This document shows positions 1 to 11,798 of a stretch of 64,000 nt of DNA, piece by piece. Position numbers and translations under genes: made by a program. The notes beneath the pieces were generated by a model. It was not told the DNA's origin. It did no database searches and saw only the letters and a list, made by a program, of their open reading frames with translations. The DNA is from Gnetum montanum (lineage: Eukaryota > Streptophyta > Gnetopsida > Gnetales > Gnetaceae). Location: contig MNCI01022155.1 of NCBI GenBank assembly GCA_015680685.1, positions 97,540 through 161,539 on the forward strand, in the 5' to 3' direction. The first letter of the stretch is position 1. Every line of letters starts with the position of its first letter.

Positions 1-319
1 GCTTCCTCATAATCAAGCCAATGGTGAGCCCCCATGTCATACAATGGTTAGTGATCTTGTAGGAGTTCAATCTTACAATGGTAGGTTGAAAGGAAATTGA
101 GAATATGATCACTCATCACTTAGTTACGATGGAATAACAAAAAGGAGAGCTTGCACTCTAACCAATTTCCTAATAAAATTCTCTTTACTAGTGCAATAAA
201 TGAATAAGTGCCCATAGAACCAAAATGGTATGATGGTATCATCACTTATCTTCTCAGTCAAGAGACACCAGAAAATCTGGACTACAGAAAGAAACAACAA
301 TTTCTTCATCAAATTAATG

Positions 320-1470
320 CTTCATGGAAATCAATAGACATCTATACAAGGTGTACACCAATGGCCTAGTTTGTTGGTGTGTACCTAATGTTGATAAACT
401 ATGCATTCTTTAGGATGCTAATGAGGGTCCTTGTGGGGGCCACTATGTTGGGATATGCATAGTCATTAAGATCCTAATGGTAGGGCTTATTGGCCAACTA
501 TCTTCTAGGATGTCCACCAATTTGTCTACTTTTGTGAACACTGTCAACGAGATGGTGGGACAACTGCTTGAATGGAGAAACCTTAATAGTGAATCCAATC
601 ACTAGAATCATTTAACATATGGGGCATCAACTTCATGGCTTCCATCATGCCCATGTTAAATGGAAAGGTGTACATAGTCATCGCCATTGATTACTGCACA
701 AAATGAGTAGAAGTAATAGTTGTCATTGACTATACATCATCTACTGTTATGTGGTTTGTACAGAAAAATGTTGTAAATAGGTTTGGGATTCCACATGCAT
801 TGATCTCTGACAATGGAACCCATTTCATAGGCACCACTTTTTGCAAGCTCATGTAACACTTGAGGGTTGAACATAACCCCAAGTCAATGGTCAAGAAAAA
901 GTTACTAACAAGGAGATTAGAAAGATCTTAATGATAACTATTAGCAAATATAGGAGAGACTAGATCACAAAACTTAACGATGCCCTATTGGCCTACCACT
1001 CAACATGGAAACTCTCTATAAGACACTCTCCCTATGAGCTAGTGTACAAGAAACTACAAATACTTCCTATTCAATGTGAGCTTTGTACACTTTCAACAGT
1101 GTCTAACCTAGATCTTGATGTAAATCTAGCACAAAGAGAATAACTGATCAACCTTAATGTGCTAGATGAAAATTGATTAGTAGCATTGTCCCTAAATGAA
1201 GTGCACAAGGTATTCATCAAGCAACGATATGACCTAAGAATAAGGAAAGTCAAATTTCAACCTAGAGATAAGGTTCTCTACTAGAACCCCACACACATAC
1301 CTCAATGAACTACGTTCTAGATATTGTGGGAAGGGCCTTACATCATTCATGAATTTTTTCCTTTTGGAACCATGTTAATTTACAAACCTAAAAGCCTGAA
1401 CAAAAAGCAGCTAGTCAACATGCAACAAGTCAAACCTTTCCATGAACTCAGGTAAGCCAATGCAAGCAAC
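320..1470 (+). pseudogene. Integrase and GPY-type C-terminus of E1
   Basis: Translation on + gives the start of an H2C2 zinc-binding region (MEINRHLYKV then an EGPCGGHY block near 320-450). A DDE core follows with NGKVYIVIAIDY near 655-690 and ALISDNGTHF near 800-830. A GPY-type end, WEGPYIIHE, lies near 1328-1355 and is followed by KKQLVNMQQVKPFHE. The first catalytic Asp is replaced: the expected DFM reads NFM near 630. Frameshifts and stops break it throughout. The same region is cleaner in E3 at 56,330-57,560, where the first Asp is kept. The protein would have inserted element cDNA into chromosomes; this copy cannot. Confidence 0.8.
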
Positions 1471-1521
1471 GCCTCAATGAATCAATGACCTCACTTAATT
1501 TTTTCGATCTCCTCCATAAAA

Positions 1522-1541
1522 TTTAGTCATGGGGGAGATGG
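1522..1541 (+). other. Internal polypurine tract after pol (PPT-1) of E1
   Basis: The sequence TTTAGTCATGGGGG, continued by AGATGGCCA, lies just after the integrase tail. The same tract is present at 56,339-56,362 (E3, minus strand) and, mutated, near 42,565-42,595 (E2, minus). It nearly duplicates the tract that directly precedes the 3' LTRs of this family. In retroelements a purine-rich tract primes plus-strand DNA synthesis; an internal one would be a second initiation site. That role is inference. Confidence 0.55.
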
Positions 1542-3497
1542 CCATCCATGCTAACCATTATAGTGGCTCCTTAGTTTTTCATCTTTTCATTTTTCAAATT
1601 TTTTACACTTTATTATTTGTCCAAAATTTTGTTTTACAACATCATTAGTATGTTCTATCTTTCTTGCATATTTTACAATTTATTTTATATTTTTCCTTAT
1701 TTTGGCATGAATTTTCCTTATTTTATAACAAAATTAATTTATTACCAACAAGACACAGTGATGTTGTAGCTAGTTACTAATGATGGTTGAACTTAATATT
1801 TTTGTTTGCTAATGTTTGGTTTCTATTTTTGAATTTTGCTGACTAATAACTAAGGCTGGTTTCTTTTTCATGGAATGGCCAATGAGTCCACATCATCCAC
1901 CCATCCACAAACTCTATGGTTTTCCTTATTTTAAGAATATGTGGTCCCTTTTTCATTAATATGACCTTAGTAGTTTCCAATCTTGGAAAAGATTCAAAGG
2001 TTTGAAAAGGATGTGACTTCAAGGGGATTCGATACTCTTTGTACCTTTCTACTTACTTGAATGCATATGTGTTTTCATGGATTTATTACCATTCTATGTC
2101 AACCAATAATAGGAAGTTGAATAACTCTTTGCATGGTATGGTTCCTATCCAAAAATTCCAAAATAAAAAATGAATGATGATAATGGGAATTCAAACCATA
2201 CCCCTTAGATAAAATAAATAAGCTACAAGCACTGGTTATGGTACTAGAAAGACAAGTTATCCATGCTTGAAGGTCCCCTCTAACGAAGGCCCTTTCTCAC
2301 TTCGTGCTTCTCTTTTCTTCTAAAACAAGGAATGATGGTTGTCCATGGAATCATTCTTGTGTCTTGAGGAGATGGACTAGTCCTAGAGTGATAATGCAGA
2401 GTCACTGAAAGTGGTTGGTTTTGGTTTAGACTAAGGTTGGACTTTATTGGGTCATTTAACCACAAAATTCCACAAGGGACTTCATGTGACCATGATTGGA
2501 ACATCCATTCCATTCTCTATAACATCCATCAATGCGCTCCATAACTCACCTCACTACTAGTTTTCATGTTTTTATTTCATGTCTTAGTTTGATGTGTTGA
2601 AATTCCTAAATAGATTCTTTGGGTTTCATCCTTAACTTTTCGTAATGATTAATCAACTATGGGACCCATGGACTTCTTAGTTGAGGTTATGCAAGGGTAA
2701 AAAGGGCATGTGCTACTATGGGGAGGATCCACTTGCATATCTTTTAGTTTGGTCAATTATGTTCCTTACCCTTAGACATTACTACAATCAAAATCTTTCA
2801 TTTTCCCCATCGTGCATCCAAATGTGTGCTCCTTAAGGCATTCTTCTTCATAAAATCTTATTCTCAAATCATTTCTCAATTTTCTAAATTTTAAGACCCT
2901 CTTCTAATATTTTCATCATGGTCTTGGCTTTAGGGCTTTTATTTTACCCCAATTTTCTTCAAAAACTCCTTATATTTTTTTAACTTTTAACAAAGTCAAC
3001 AATGGTCAATAGTCACGTTGACTCAGCCTTGTCGACTAGGCCCTATCGACATAACCCAAAAATTCTATAAATACCACCCAACACTTTGAGATTTTTTGTC
3101 ATTTGCTTCAAAATAAGAGGGGAGTTTTTGAAATTTTTTAAAGCCCATAACTTTCACACCATTTGTCCAAATCACTTCATTCTTCGATCCTATAACTATC
3201 GAAGGTAAGCTCTTAGTCATGGGGGCCACAAACCTTAAAGTTTTTGACAAAAATTTCTTAAATTTTTTCTAACTCCCCCAAAGGATTAATGAATAGAATA
3301 ATATTAAACTATTAATTTTTGAGAGTTTAACCCTTCCAAAAAACTCTAGTAAACCTAAAATTAATTATTAATATTAAAATAATTAACTAGGCCATGATAA
3401 CAACTTAGCCAAGTGTAACTATCCCAAGAGATAAGGTATTTCCAATGTTTCAAAGTTACACATAAAGTGCTAATCCTTGGTCATGTTATGATTATAG
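1542..3497 (+). other. Long non-coding spacer between pol and third ORF of E1
   Basis: No domain is recognisable here, but much of the stretch is shared with the spacers of E2 (about 40,996-42,570), E3 (55,105-56,340) and E4 (62,360-63,985). It begins with a TTTTACAC-rich low-complexity block. It holds a TATA-like TATAAATAC at 3066-3074 and a further TTAGTCATGGGGG at 3213-3225. It ends in the conserved block around 3395-3497 (ACTTAGCCAAGTGTAACT and on), finishing with AG directly before ATG. The part from about 2,950 to 3,390 looks longer than in E2. This could be an intron or leader for the downstream ORF. Confidence 0.5.
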
Positions 3498-6330
3498 ATG
3501 GCACCTAGACCAAAATGCCCATAGGAAGGAGGACCATCACAACCAAAGGACAAACAATCCAAAACTCAAAGGGGCCAAGAAGAACAAGCTCAAGAGTATG
3601 TAGTAGGAACTCATGTAACAAGACCTCTTTGGGAGAAGCTCGAAGTGAAATCTTTTCAACAGATTCCCAAAGAAAAGGCTACAAGTAAATAATCCCAAAA
3701 GGGAGAGGCATCAAGGCCCACACCAAGACTTGAGGTCACATTGACATAAGCCTACCTAAATACTATCAAGCCTTGCAATGTCCAACAGTTAGTTCTCCAA
3801 GAACTGAACTTTGGATCATTCTTGGAACATGCTCCACCAGAAGTTAAGATGCAATTGCAAAGTTCTCTCATGTGGCTTATCATCGCTACTAGTGGGGAGT
3901 GTTACATGGAAGAGACATATCTCTTTTGGAATAGCAAAAAGGCAAGAGCCACTGTGAGAATCACAAACATTTAGATGTCTTAGTCGACAGAAGTGATTGT
4001 ATAGGCTCTTAGCTTACTTGATTTTGGCACTCATTTGGCAAAATATCAATGCAAGAAAATCATAAGATAAAAAGGGAGTGAACCTAGTGATGTTATCGGG
4101 TTGACCATAAAGAGTTTGGCATACTCACACTAGCAAAGCATATATACTTCAAGATAGTAGCCTATCACCTCAATTCAATGGTGAGGCCCAACAAGGTGAT
4201 AGCCTTCTCCACCTGTGCCTATGCTGCTCTAAGTAAAAAATTCCTTGTTAACCTTCCATAGCTAATCTATCTAGAGATAGAGAAGCACTTTAAGGAGAAT
4301 GAATGTGGAAGGTGTCATTTCCATGCCTTATCAGAAAAATTTGTAAAAGGATAGGAATAGTTTGCTATGCCAATGATACGATCAGACATATTGCCATCAA
4401 CTCTTAGTCTAAGATGATGAAGGATAAGACCCATATCGTGTCAAAAGAAGAAGAGCAGTAGTTGCCACCTCCACCACCCACTCAGGAAACAATGCTAGAT
4501 GTCGACATAGCCATTAAGCACCTACGCAAAATCTGAGAGCAGCTCTTGCATGAGTGGGAGCAGCAAGTAGGAACAAGTGATGGGATCCATTTATGTACCA
4601 TCTTGTAATGAGTCACATCAATGAAGTGGCTCGAATGATCAACCAAATGGAGAAAGGTGGGTCAATATTCTCAGTTGAAATAACATAGTTACCCATGAGG
4701 TCGAATCCTAGTTCCTGAGAGAAAACAGTGTCTCTCTCACAACAACATCAATTCTCAAAAATCTTTGGAAATGCTACTACCTTTTTGGTGCACTTGGAGG
4801 AGGACAAAGGGGCAATTGTATTAGTGATGCAACACCAAGTGTAGGAGATAGTAGCAGAAGTGGTTGCTAATAGAATCGTTGAAGTATTGAACACACCTAC
4901 AATGCTTGTACCAAACATTTCTGCACTCAAAGATGTGTATACATCCATAAGAATTGTTAGCAAAATACTAAGTGTAGCCCAACATAAAGAGTTGTTAGAC
5001 CAACTAGTGGGAACTAGGCAATCGATTCAAGATATCTTTGATTTTCTAGATAATATCACTGCAACCTAGTCAGAGTTGCTTGAAGCAAAGGGAAAATGCA
5101 TCATTCTAGAAGGGTAAATCGAAACAACTCAAGCATAAAACCAATGCTTGACCATGAAGGTTGTCGAATTTAGAGCTTATCTTGTTAATCCCATAGCTCT
5201 CAACATTACATTGACAAGAGATGAATCTTTTCAACAACTTCATGATAGACTCAAATAGGTTAAGATGGGGATGGTGATAGCTATTTTTGACTAGTCCATG
5301 GCCAAGGCCAAAACATATTCAGTTCAGAAGGACTTGGTATAGATGCACCTACAGAATGAAATGTTGACCATAGAAAATCATTTCCTATGGAATGTTGATG
5401 TGTAGAAACAAAAATGCTATAATTCATCCATCAACAATAGGAGCAGCTAGCCAAGGTGAACATTGAGTTTAAGAGATTAGCAATGGAGAATAGAAATCTC
5501 TCTATGAAGGAAGTCCATGCCTTATGCCAAAAATATACATTTGAGATTTCCACCTGGAAGAATGAGGCTCTCAAATTTGAGAGAGTCAAGAACCACTACA
5601 GAGATCAAGTTGGCCTATAGAAAGAAGTTAACAAAATACACATCTAGATGGATAAGGAAAAAGTCAATGAGATCCTCCAACAACTCTAATAAGAAAAGAA
5701 GGTATGGCATCCTATCATTGATGAGATAGATGCCTACAAGAAAGTGAAGATCCACATGAAGGAGTTACAAATGGAAGAGATGACTAAATATATGGAGCTT
5801 GTCAATCTCAAATATGCACACGTGGCAATGCTAACTACTAGATGACCATAATTAGAGTTAGAAAAATAGGTGGCCAGCTTGTACTTATTGTACAAGGTAG
5901 AGTTTAAGCACCACAAGGAAACCAAGCAAAATCTTGAGACTATAAATGCTAAAATTGAAGTTCTTAGGGCAAGATTCACTGATCAAAGATCAACTGCTAA
6001 GAAGTTGGCCAAAAGAATGAATGATTACTGAGAGCTGCAAAATGCAATCAATGCATTCAACATTAAATGCAAACAATTTGCTACCTAGTTCATTAATGTC
6101 AAGGTGCTATTCCCAACAATGCCTTGTCCTTGAGATGTGTCCACAACAACCCACATTGGTGAAGTTGCATGGACCATGCATGATCCCAGGAGTAGGAAGG
6201 AAAATATGAAAGCATGGATGCTTTCCATCTTCCATCGGAAGTTACAACTACAACATGACAACCACAACAACCTCAACCACCATGCACGCCTGAAGAAGGA
6301 GAAGGTCCTTTAGAACCTTAGGATTATCCA
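3498..6330 (+). pseudogene. Third ORF (ORF3) of family G, long coiled-coil protein of unknown function
   Basis: A decayed reading frame starts at an ATG immediately after an AG acceptor-like site (MAPRPKCP). The same ATGGC start after GCAG is found in E4 at 62,356 on the minus strand. The N-terminal part is basic and Gln-rich. The middle (3,790-3,970) reads LNFGSFLEHAPPEV and LMWLIIATSGECY. From about 4,860 to 6,060 it is rich in Lys, Glu and Leu with coiled-coil character (for example KYMELVNLKYAHV and ETINAKIEVLRA). Most stops in frame sit where Gln or Arg codons would fit. Several frameshifts are present; about 900 codons would be the intact length. No transmembrane segment, zinc finger or enzyme motif was seen. 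E2 and E4 retain only ends of this ORF. It is not a typical gag or pol piece; an env-position protein or a captured host gene are both possible. Confidence 0.5.
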
Positions 6331-6572
6331 CCACCTAGGACCATTTAATCTTCTTCGTCATCTTCATGCCATTAGAGGAATGGTGTTTATCAATGTTTTC
6401 TTGGTGTTTAATTTTGTAGTCTTGAACACCAAAAAATTTTGTAATGATTGTATATCCATACACTTGGGCACTTAGTGTTTGTTTGTGTTTGTTTATGCTT
6501 TTTGTATGTCTATCATTAGTCATTAATTCCATACCTTTCCAAACTTGTAAATAAATCGAGGACAATTTTTCA

Positions 6573-6588
6573 TTTAGTTGTGGAGGTA
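6573..6588 (+). other. 3' polypurine tract (PPT-2) of E1
   Basis: TTTAGTTGTGGAGGTA directly abuts the LTR start TGATGAATCA. The preceding GAGGACAATTTTTCA block is shared with E4 (GAGGACGATTTTTCA), and E2 and E4 have TTTAGTCATGGAGGCA and TTTAGTCATGGGGGTA at the same place. Position and purine richness mark it as the plus-strand primer. Confidence 0.7.
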
Positions 6589-8364
6589 TGATGAATCATA
6601 GATTGGCTATGTTGATTGGGCCTTGTCAACTAGGCCTTGTCAATGCATGATTTGATGCATTATTGTGGCTTCATTGACGTAGTGTCTGTTTGTGCCTATA
6701 AATATGTGCTCAACCACTATGTTTATGGCATGCCTTATTATATTTGTAGCAAAGCTCTTGCAATTTTGTCATTTGAAAGTTAGAATATTTTTCTATGTGC
6801 TTGCAGTAGGAGTCAAGACTGTACGGATCTTTATTCAAGCACTATTGTACCTGAACACAACAATGTGTGTGATAATAAAGAAGAGATTTTTTATCAACCT
6901 TACAACACTTTGAAATAAATTATTTGTTTACTTATTTATGTATTTAATATTTTATGCAGTTTCCATTAATGATTTAAATAATTAAATAATTAATTAAGTT
7001 AAACTAAGATAAACTAAGCTAGATTAAGTAGCAATTAATCAAGCACATAAGTATGACCAATTCGAGCACATGCTTGGTGCTTGGTAATCCTAGTAACACT
7101 CAACATTTGGTAACCTAGTAGCACTAAACATGTTCAGGATGTGTACAACAAGTGGAAATAGATTCTTATGATAGGATTAGTTAGTTGCGGTTAGTTAGAT
7201 TAAATTAGCAATTAAATTACTTCATCCCTTTCATCCTTTATTTTAAGCACCTAAACATAAAACATAAAAATAATAAAAATTATATGCCTCGATTACCCTT
7301 AACCATACCTTTGCATATCACAAGTTGATGAGCGACAAGGTACCCCCTACGCCTAACCATACAAATCATAAGCGTTCACGTATGATCTGGTTGAATTCTA
7401 TTGATGGGACTAGTTGTGGCATCTAGATCCTTATGTCTTGATCATAATTCGTTGTCTTTCCACTTGGACTAGTGGTAGCTTTGTCACTTATGGTTTAGTC
7501 TAGAGCGAGGCATATGATTATTGATGTTTTTTAAGCCTTATGCTACTCCTAATGAAAATAAGGAAATCAATTATTTAACTAATTTACAATGGAAAGTAAA
7601 GTCTAAACTAGCCTATGTGTGATGAGTATCCATTCCTAACCTTCTGTACATACCTTGAACCTCATGCAACTACCATTGGGATTACCAAGTGTACCATTAC
7701 TAGGCATACCAAATGATAACACTACTAGGTTACCAAGTAATTACACTTAAGCTTTCACGATTAGTCGTATTCATTCTACTTAATAAAAAAAACAAGAAAG
7801 AGCAATAAATGATAAACATTAGCTAAGGAAAATAATAGGCATTTAAGTAATTAACAATGATAAAGCTAATTGGATGCTACAATGATGAAAGTAATCTCAA
7901 TGTTTATTGTCGAACATGTAACGTGTTTAAGTACATCACACTTAAATAAGGATTTTGTACAATCACTTAACATCACACTACAGACATGCACTAGAAACAA
8001 ACTAACAAAACTTCTCTATGTCTATCTCTAAAATCTATTAAAATATATATGCAAACCTTGCATCAAAGTGTTGTATTTATAGGCTCACACAAATGAGGTG
8101 ATCTCGGATCCCCAACCTCAGAGGTTGTGCCCCGATATCAGATACCCAATAACATGGCTCCAATATCGGATATATTCGATATCGAAGACCTACCAAAACA
8201 TGACTCACCACAAGTGTAATTGGGACAGCGAATGACTATTAGGGCAAGTTCACTTCCTAGAGGCTAGTGTACTAGAAGACATAGAATTCATAGAATTCGA
8301 TTGGATTGCACATGAATGCTTAGTGATTCCTATGGTTGCATGTAGGGGTATTCACCTCTCATCA
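6589..8364 (+). repeat. 3' LTR of E1, split by a nested solo LTR
   Basis: The LTR begins TGATGAATCA at 6589 and ends CTCATCA at 8364. Removing the nested insert (7326-8210) and one 5-bp duplication leaves about 886 bp, the same size as the other family G LTRs. A TATA box (TATAAATA, 6697-6704) precedes the inferred start of transcription. The 5 bp on either side (AGGTA left, TTAAG right) do not match, as expected for an LTR joined to internal sequence on its left. Confidence 0.8.
7326..8210 (-). repeat. Solo LTR of family G with TSD CAAGT, inside the E1 LTR
   Basis: On + it reads TGATGAGCGACAAGG at the left end and TGACTCACCA at the right end, so it lies in minus orientation. It is flanked by perfect 5-bp direct repeats, CAAGT at 7321-7325 and 8211-8215. 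The interrupted host LTR resumes exactly after the right repeat. Length is 885 bp. A TATA box on minus lies near 8,070. With no internal sequence between the duplications, this is a solo LTR left by LTR-LTR recombination. Confidence 0.9.
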
Positions 8365-9696
8365 TTAAGCCCTAAAACTCTTTCATGAAGCCATTCTTTA
8401 TCATGGATTTCTATTATCACTTTTTTGGAATATTTATTAATGAACATGTAGAAAGATTATGAGTGTGGCTTTAAACTCACAAATAACTTCAACCTCTAAT
8501 TCCATCATCTTTACTTTAAGAAGCATAATATCATATTGTGCCTCTCTTTTCACTCTAAATTCAAATCATATTTGCAAGTTTTAGTTATGCAATTATGACT
8601 TATTCATATCCATAGAAATCACTCACAATCAAACAAGAAGGAATGAAGATCATTAGATGACAGCTTTCATGTCTCCATCTAGTCACATAAAGAAGACATT
8701 GCCAAAGATAGAAGTTAATCCTTGAATTAGTAGTTGTTGTTTTAATCCTAGTGATGATTCTGCATGATGGGCAAGTGATTAGGCATAAGACTAGAGACGG
8801 GAATCTCCACACTAGTAGTGGAGAATGATACTTTCTTTATGCCTCTTAATTGAAACTATTAAGAGGAACTAATATAGATAATTTAGTTAATTAATATTAG
8901 GTTGCACTACCTTACACTTGAGGAATCATCCCATGGGATCCTTGGAGTTTACAAGAGTGTTTCAAGTTAGGATTCTTCTATGTTATCTTGGTATATGATC
9001 AATGTGTTATCATAGGCATTTATAGGTAAGGTACGAATTTGATAAGGGGACTAGTTCCCATTAGCTACTTATTGTGACATGGTATTCAAACTTAAACCAT
9101 GAAAAAAGAAACTATGTAAATAATTTTTTATAAACTTATATGAAATATTTTACTTGTACTATACATTGTTTGCAACATTTCAAAAACATACCAAACATAT
9201 GATTAAGTTGGCTTGACTTCTCCTTCTCATTGTATTTTATGAATTTTTATCTTCAAATAATTAACAAATATATAAAAAGCATATTACATGTACTAAGCCT
9301 AATAACTAAATGTGTTACATATATATTAGGAATTATAGTTTCAAAAAATGAGAGATTTTATGTTTTGCTCATATTTTATGAGAAACATTACTGAAAATAA
9401 TGTGTAGGCAATGAAGAACCTACATAGCTATAACCTAATTAGTATTGATGTTATTATGACATGGCTAGTGTTCTTACCATGATTGGTTAGGCTTTAGTAT
9501 CATGGGTTGTATTCTTATTACAAAGTGGTTGAACATTAGTTTCATGGGCCTTATGGTTTTGCTTGATAGACAATTACTCACTAGTTTGCTTTGTACCTTG
9601 ATTGACTATTATTAGTAGGCAATTAACTTGAAGATTTGAAAGTGTTAAAACCCAAAATTATTTGACATGTATCTATTAAGATATATAGTGAACAAC
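8365..9696. other. AT-rich flank, nothing recognised
   Basis: No ORF with a recognisable domain, no LTR end and no RNA gene was seen. The 70-aa minus-strand frame at 8600-8812 has no family resemblance and is treated as chance. Confidence 0.5.
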
Positions 9697-10522
9697 TGAT
9701 GAGCGGTGAGGTACCCCCTACACCCAACCATATGAATACAAGCATTCACGGACGATCTAGTTGAACTTCAAGGATTAAGTGCTTAAGCACTTATACAGAA
9801 CAAGGATGGGTTATGCGATCATTGTCTTCCCAAGCTTACTTATAAGGCACAATTGTATGGTTAAGTAAACTTGAGGTATATGATTTTTATGTTTTATGTT
9901 CTTGGTACTTAAAATGGAGAAATGAAATAATTGAGTAACTAATTTGATTTAACTAATTAACTATGCTCTAACTAGTCCTAACACTAGCATCTGTTCCCAC
10001 TTGCTAGACACATCTTGAACCAGTGTAACACTGTTGGGGTTACCAAACGCTAGTCGTTATTGGGTTACCAAGTGTTCCACATATGCTTAAAGTGGTCGTA
10101 CTGAGTGTGTTAATTCATTGATAAGTAATAATTAAGAATTCAATAAAAATAACATCAATTAACTATTGAAAGCATCAAATAATAGTAAATAACATGAAAT
10201 GCAATAATTAAACTATTCTGAATGTTGCAAGGTTTATCATAAAGTTTATCTTTATTTTTTATCACAAGGTATGCTCAGGTACACAATGCTCGAATAAAGA
10301 TCTGTTCACTCTATGACTCCTACTATGGACACTCAGAAATAATTCTAACTCTGGAAAGGGAAAACTGCAAGAGTTTAGCTAAGGGACTAGAAAAACTAAC
10401 TTCGGAACCAAGTGCCTCTATCTCTTATTTATAGACGATGAGACAAGTTCCGATATCATATCCAATATTGAGGGTCCAATATCGGGGATCTGATATCGAG
10501 GGTCCAATATCGTGACTCATCA
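9697..10522 (-). repeat. Solo LTR of family G with imperfect TSD
   Basis: Reads TGATGAGCGG at 9697 and GTGACTCATCA ending at 10,522, giving 826 bp in minus orientation. Flanking 5-mers are ACAAC (9692-9696) and ACAAT (10,523-10,527), a target-site duplication with one C/T difference. The minus TATA box TATAAATA lies at 10,426-10,433. Between it and the LTR start are several GATATC-type palindromes. It lies about 1.5 kb upstream of the esterase coding region. Confidence 0.88.
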
Positions 10523-10527
10523 ACAAT

Positions 10528-11798
10528 CTTGAATGCATAAGGTCTTACCTACAAATATTTATCAAATAAATAAGTACTTAATTACGGCACCTCTCATTAG
10601 TTGAACAAGTAATATTAATGAATATAGATCAAAATAAAAATCATTCAATAACATGTAGAAAAATAACGTATCCTAAATAAAACCATTATAATGGAAAGAC
10701 TTTGAAACATTCATAATAAAAAAACATACCGACTTCAAGTATTCTCCTCATCATCTATTTGTTGGGAAGAAATTTTGAATTCCAATTTTTGTAATGTAAT
10801 ATGATAAGATGCACTAATAGCTCGTGATTATTAAAATTAACAAAATTTGCTCCCCTACATACTATTAGTATTAAGATTGAAAAGAAAGCACCATACGAAC
10901 CTACAATAAAGATTTAGATTAAAATGCATCTTCTTTAATGTCGTTATCAATTTTTGCCGCCAATAATAAATGATTACAAGGCGTGATATAAGAATGGTAA
11001 ACAAATCATAAGATTCTTGCCATGGAAGCCTAAGGTTATGGGCTAAATTCAAGAAACAAGAAGCTATAATCGAATTTCATATATAAAAAACAAGGCTTCT
11101 CAATCTCGCAGGTCCCTCAACTTATGGTGCAATTCTATAGAAGGAATTTCCATACCTGTATGGTCCCTCTCCATTTGTTAGCACAACATCCAGTGCCTGT
11201 TTACGGCCGCTGATACCCATATTTCTATTGGTGAAAGCCTCGATGGAAATGTTGCGGTACAAGTATAAAATTGCAAAGCCTCAATGGGGGGGCAGTCTAC
11301 AGTTTTTTGTTTTCAAGCACAAAAATGGCATAGAAAGCCGGCCAACCTATAAAATTCTGCCGACTCTGCTGAATACAATCCCAATTTGTAGAATTCTTTA
11401 CATCATACAGATTCCTGGCATCCTGAAATCTGAATACATTCCACTTCCTACGTTCTAGACCACACACGAGTGCACAACAGCGAACCTGTGATTCTCATTA
11501 TTGGAATTAATTATGGGCTACAGTAATACACCAACCTTTAGGAAAGAACGTGCTGTTCTATACCATAAAAGTGGCTGCCTTGCAGGCCCACCCAGTTCGA
11601 AATATTTCTTTTTCCTGCTCTACATGCAGTGATCCATCTCATTCTCAGGTAGACCAGCATAGGAGGTTGCAAATACACAACACAAAGATGTCTCACACAT
11701 GCACTAGTGCGAATGGCGACACAATTCATGTGCAGTGCATGCCCACAAAGTGAATGTCACGGACCACGTCCTTCCAAAACCAGAGCCACTCATCAAAC
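10528..11798. other. Upstream flank of the esterase gene with a weak candidate exon
   Basis: Sequence complexity rises from about 11,100 compared with the AT-rich flank. On the minus strand, 11,220-11,156 could be a short first exon: an ATG, 21 open codons (MGISGRKQALDVV and on) and a CAG/GTATGG donor. No downstream exon was recognised to the left, and the family is unknown to me. Nothing else is supported here. Confidence 0.3.

Larger units (their letters stand above)
1..8364 (+). mobile_element. Ty3/gypsy element E1 (family G), 5' part outside the window
   Basis: This is the right-hand part of a decayed Ty3/gypsy retrotransposon on the + strand. It runs from the end of RNase H (about 1-130) through integrase, a GPY-type end, a polypurine tract, a 2-kb spacer, a third reading frame, a second polypurine tract and the 3' LTR. 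The order was established by comparing it with three minus-strand copies at 39,784-47,873, 55,105-61,200 and 61,201-64,000. The 3' LTR is interrupted by a younger solo LTR of the same family. All coding parts carry stops and frameshifts, so the copy is dead. The left LTR, gag, protease and RT lie beyond the window start. Placement near Athila-like elements is suggested by the extra 3' region but was not tested. Confidence 0.85.

Noticed and set aside
3498-6330. ORF3 as a typical env protein
   Set aside because: No signal peptide, transmembrane segment or cleavage site could be seen; position alone is not enough.
6584-8369. Target duplication around the E1 3' LTR
   Set aside because: AGGTA and TTAAG do not match, and the left side is internal element sequence.
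9697-10522. TGATGAG/CTCATCA ends as terminal inverted repeats of a DNA transposon
   Set aside because: The same sequence abuts PPTs of gag-pol elements, has a TATA box and makes 5-bp duplications, so it is an LTR.
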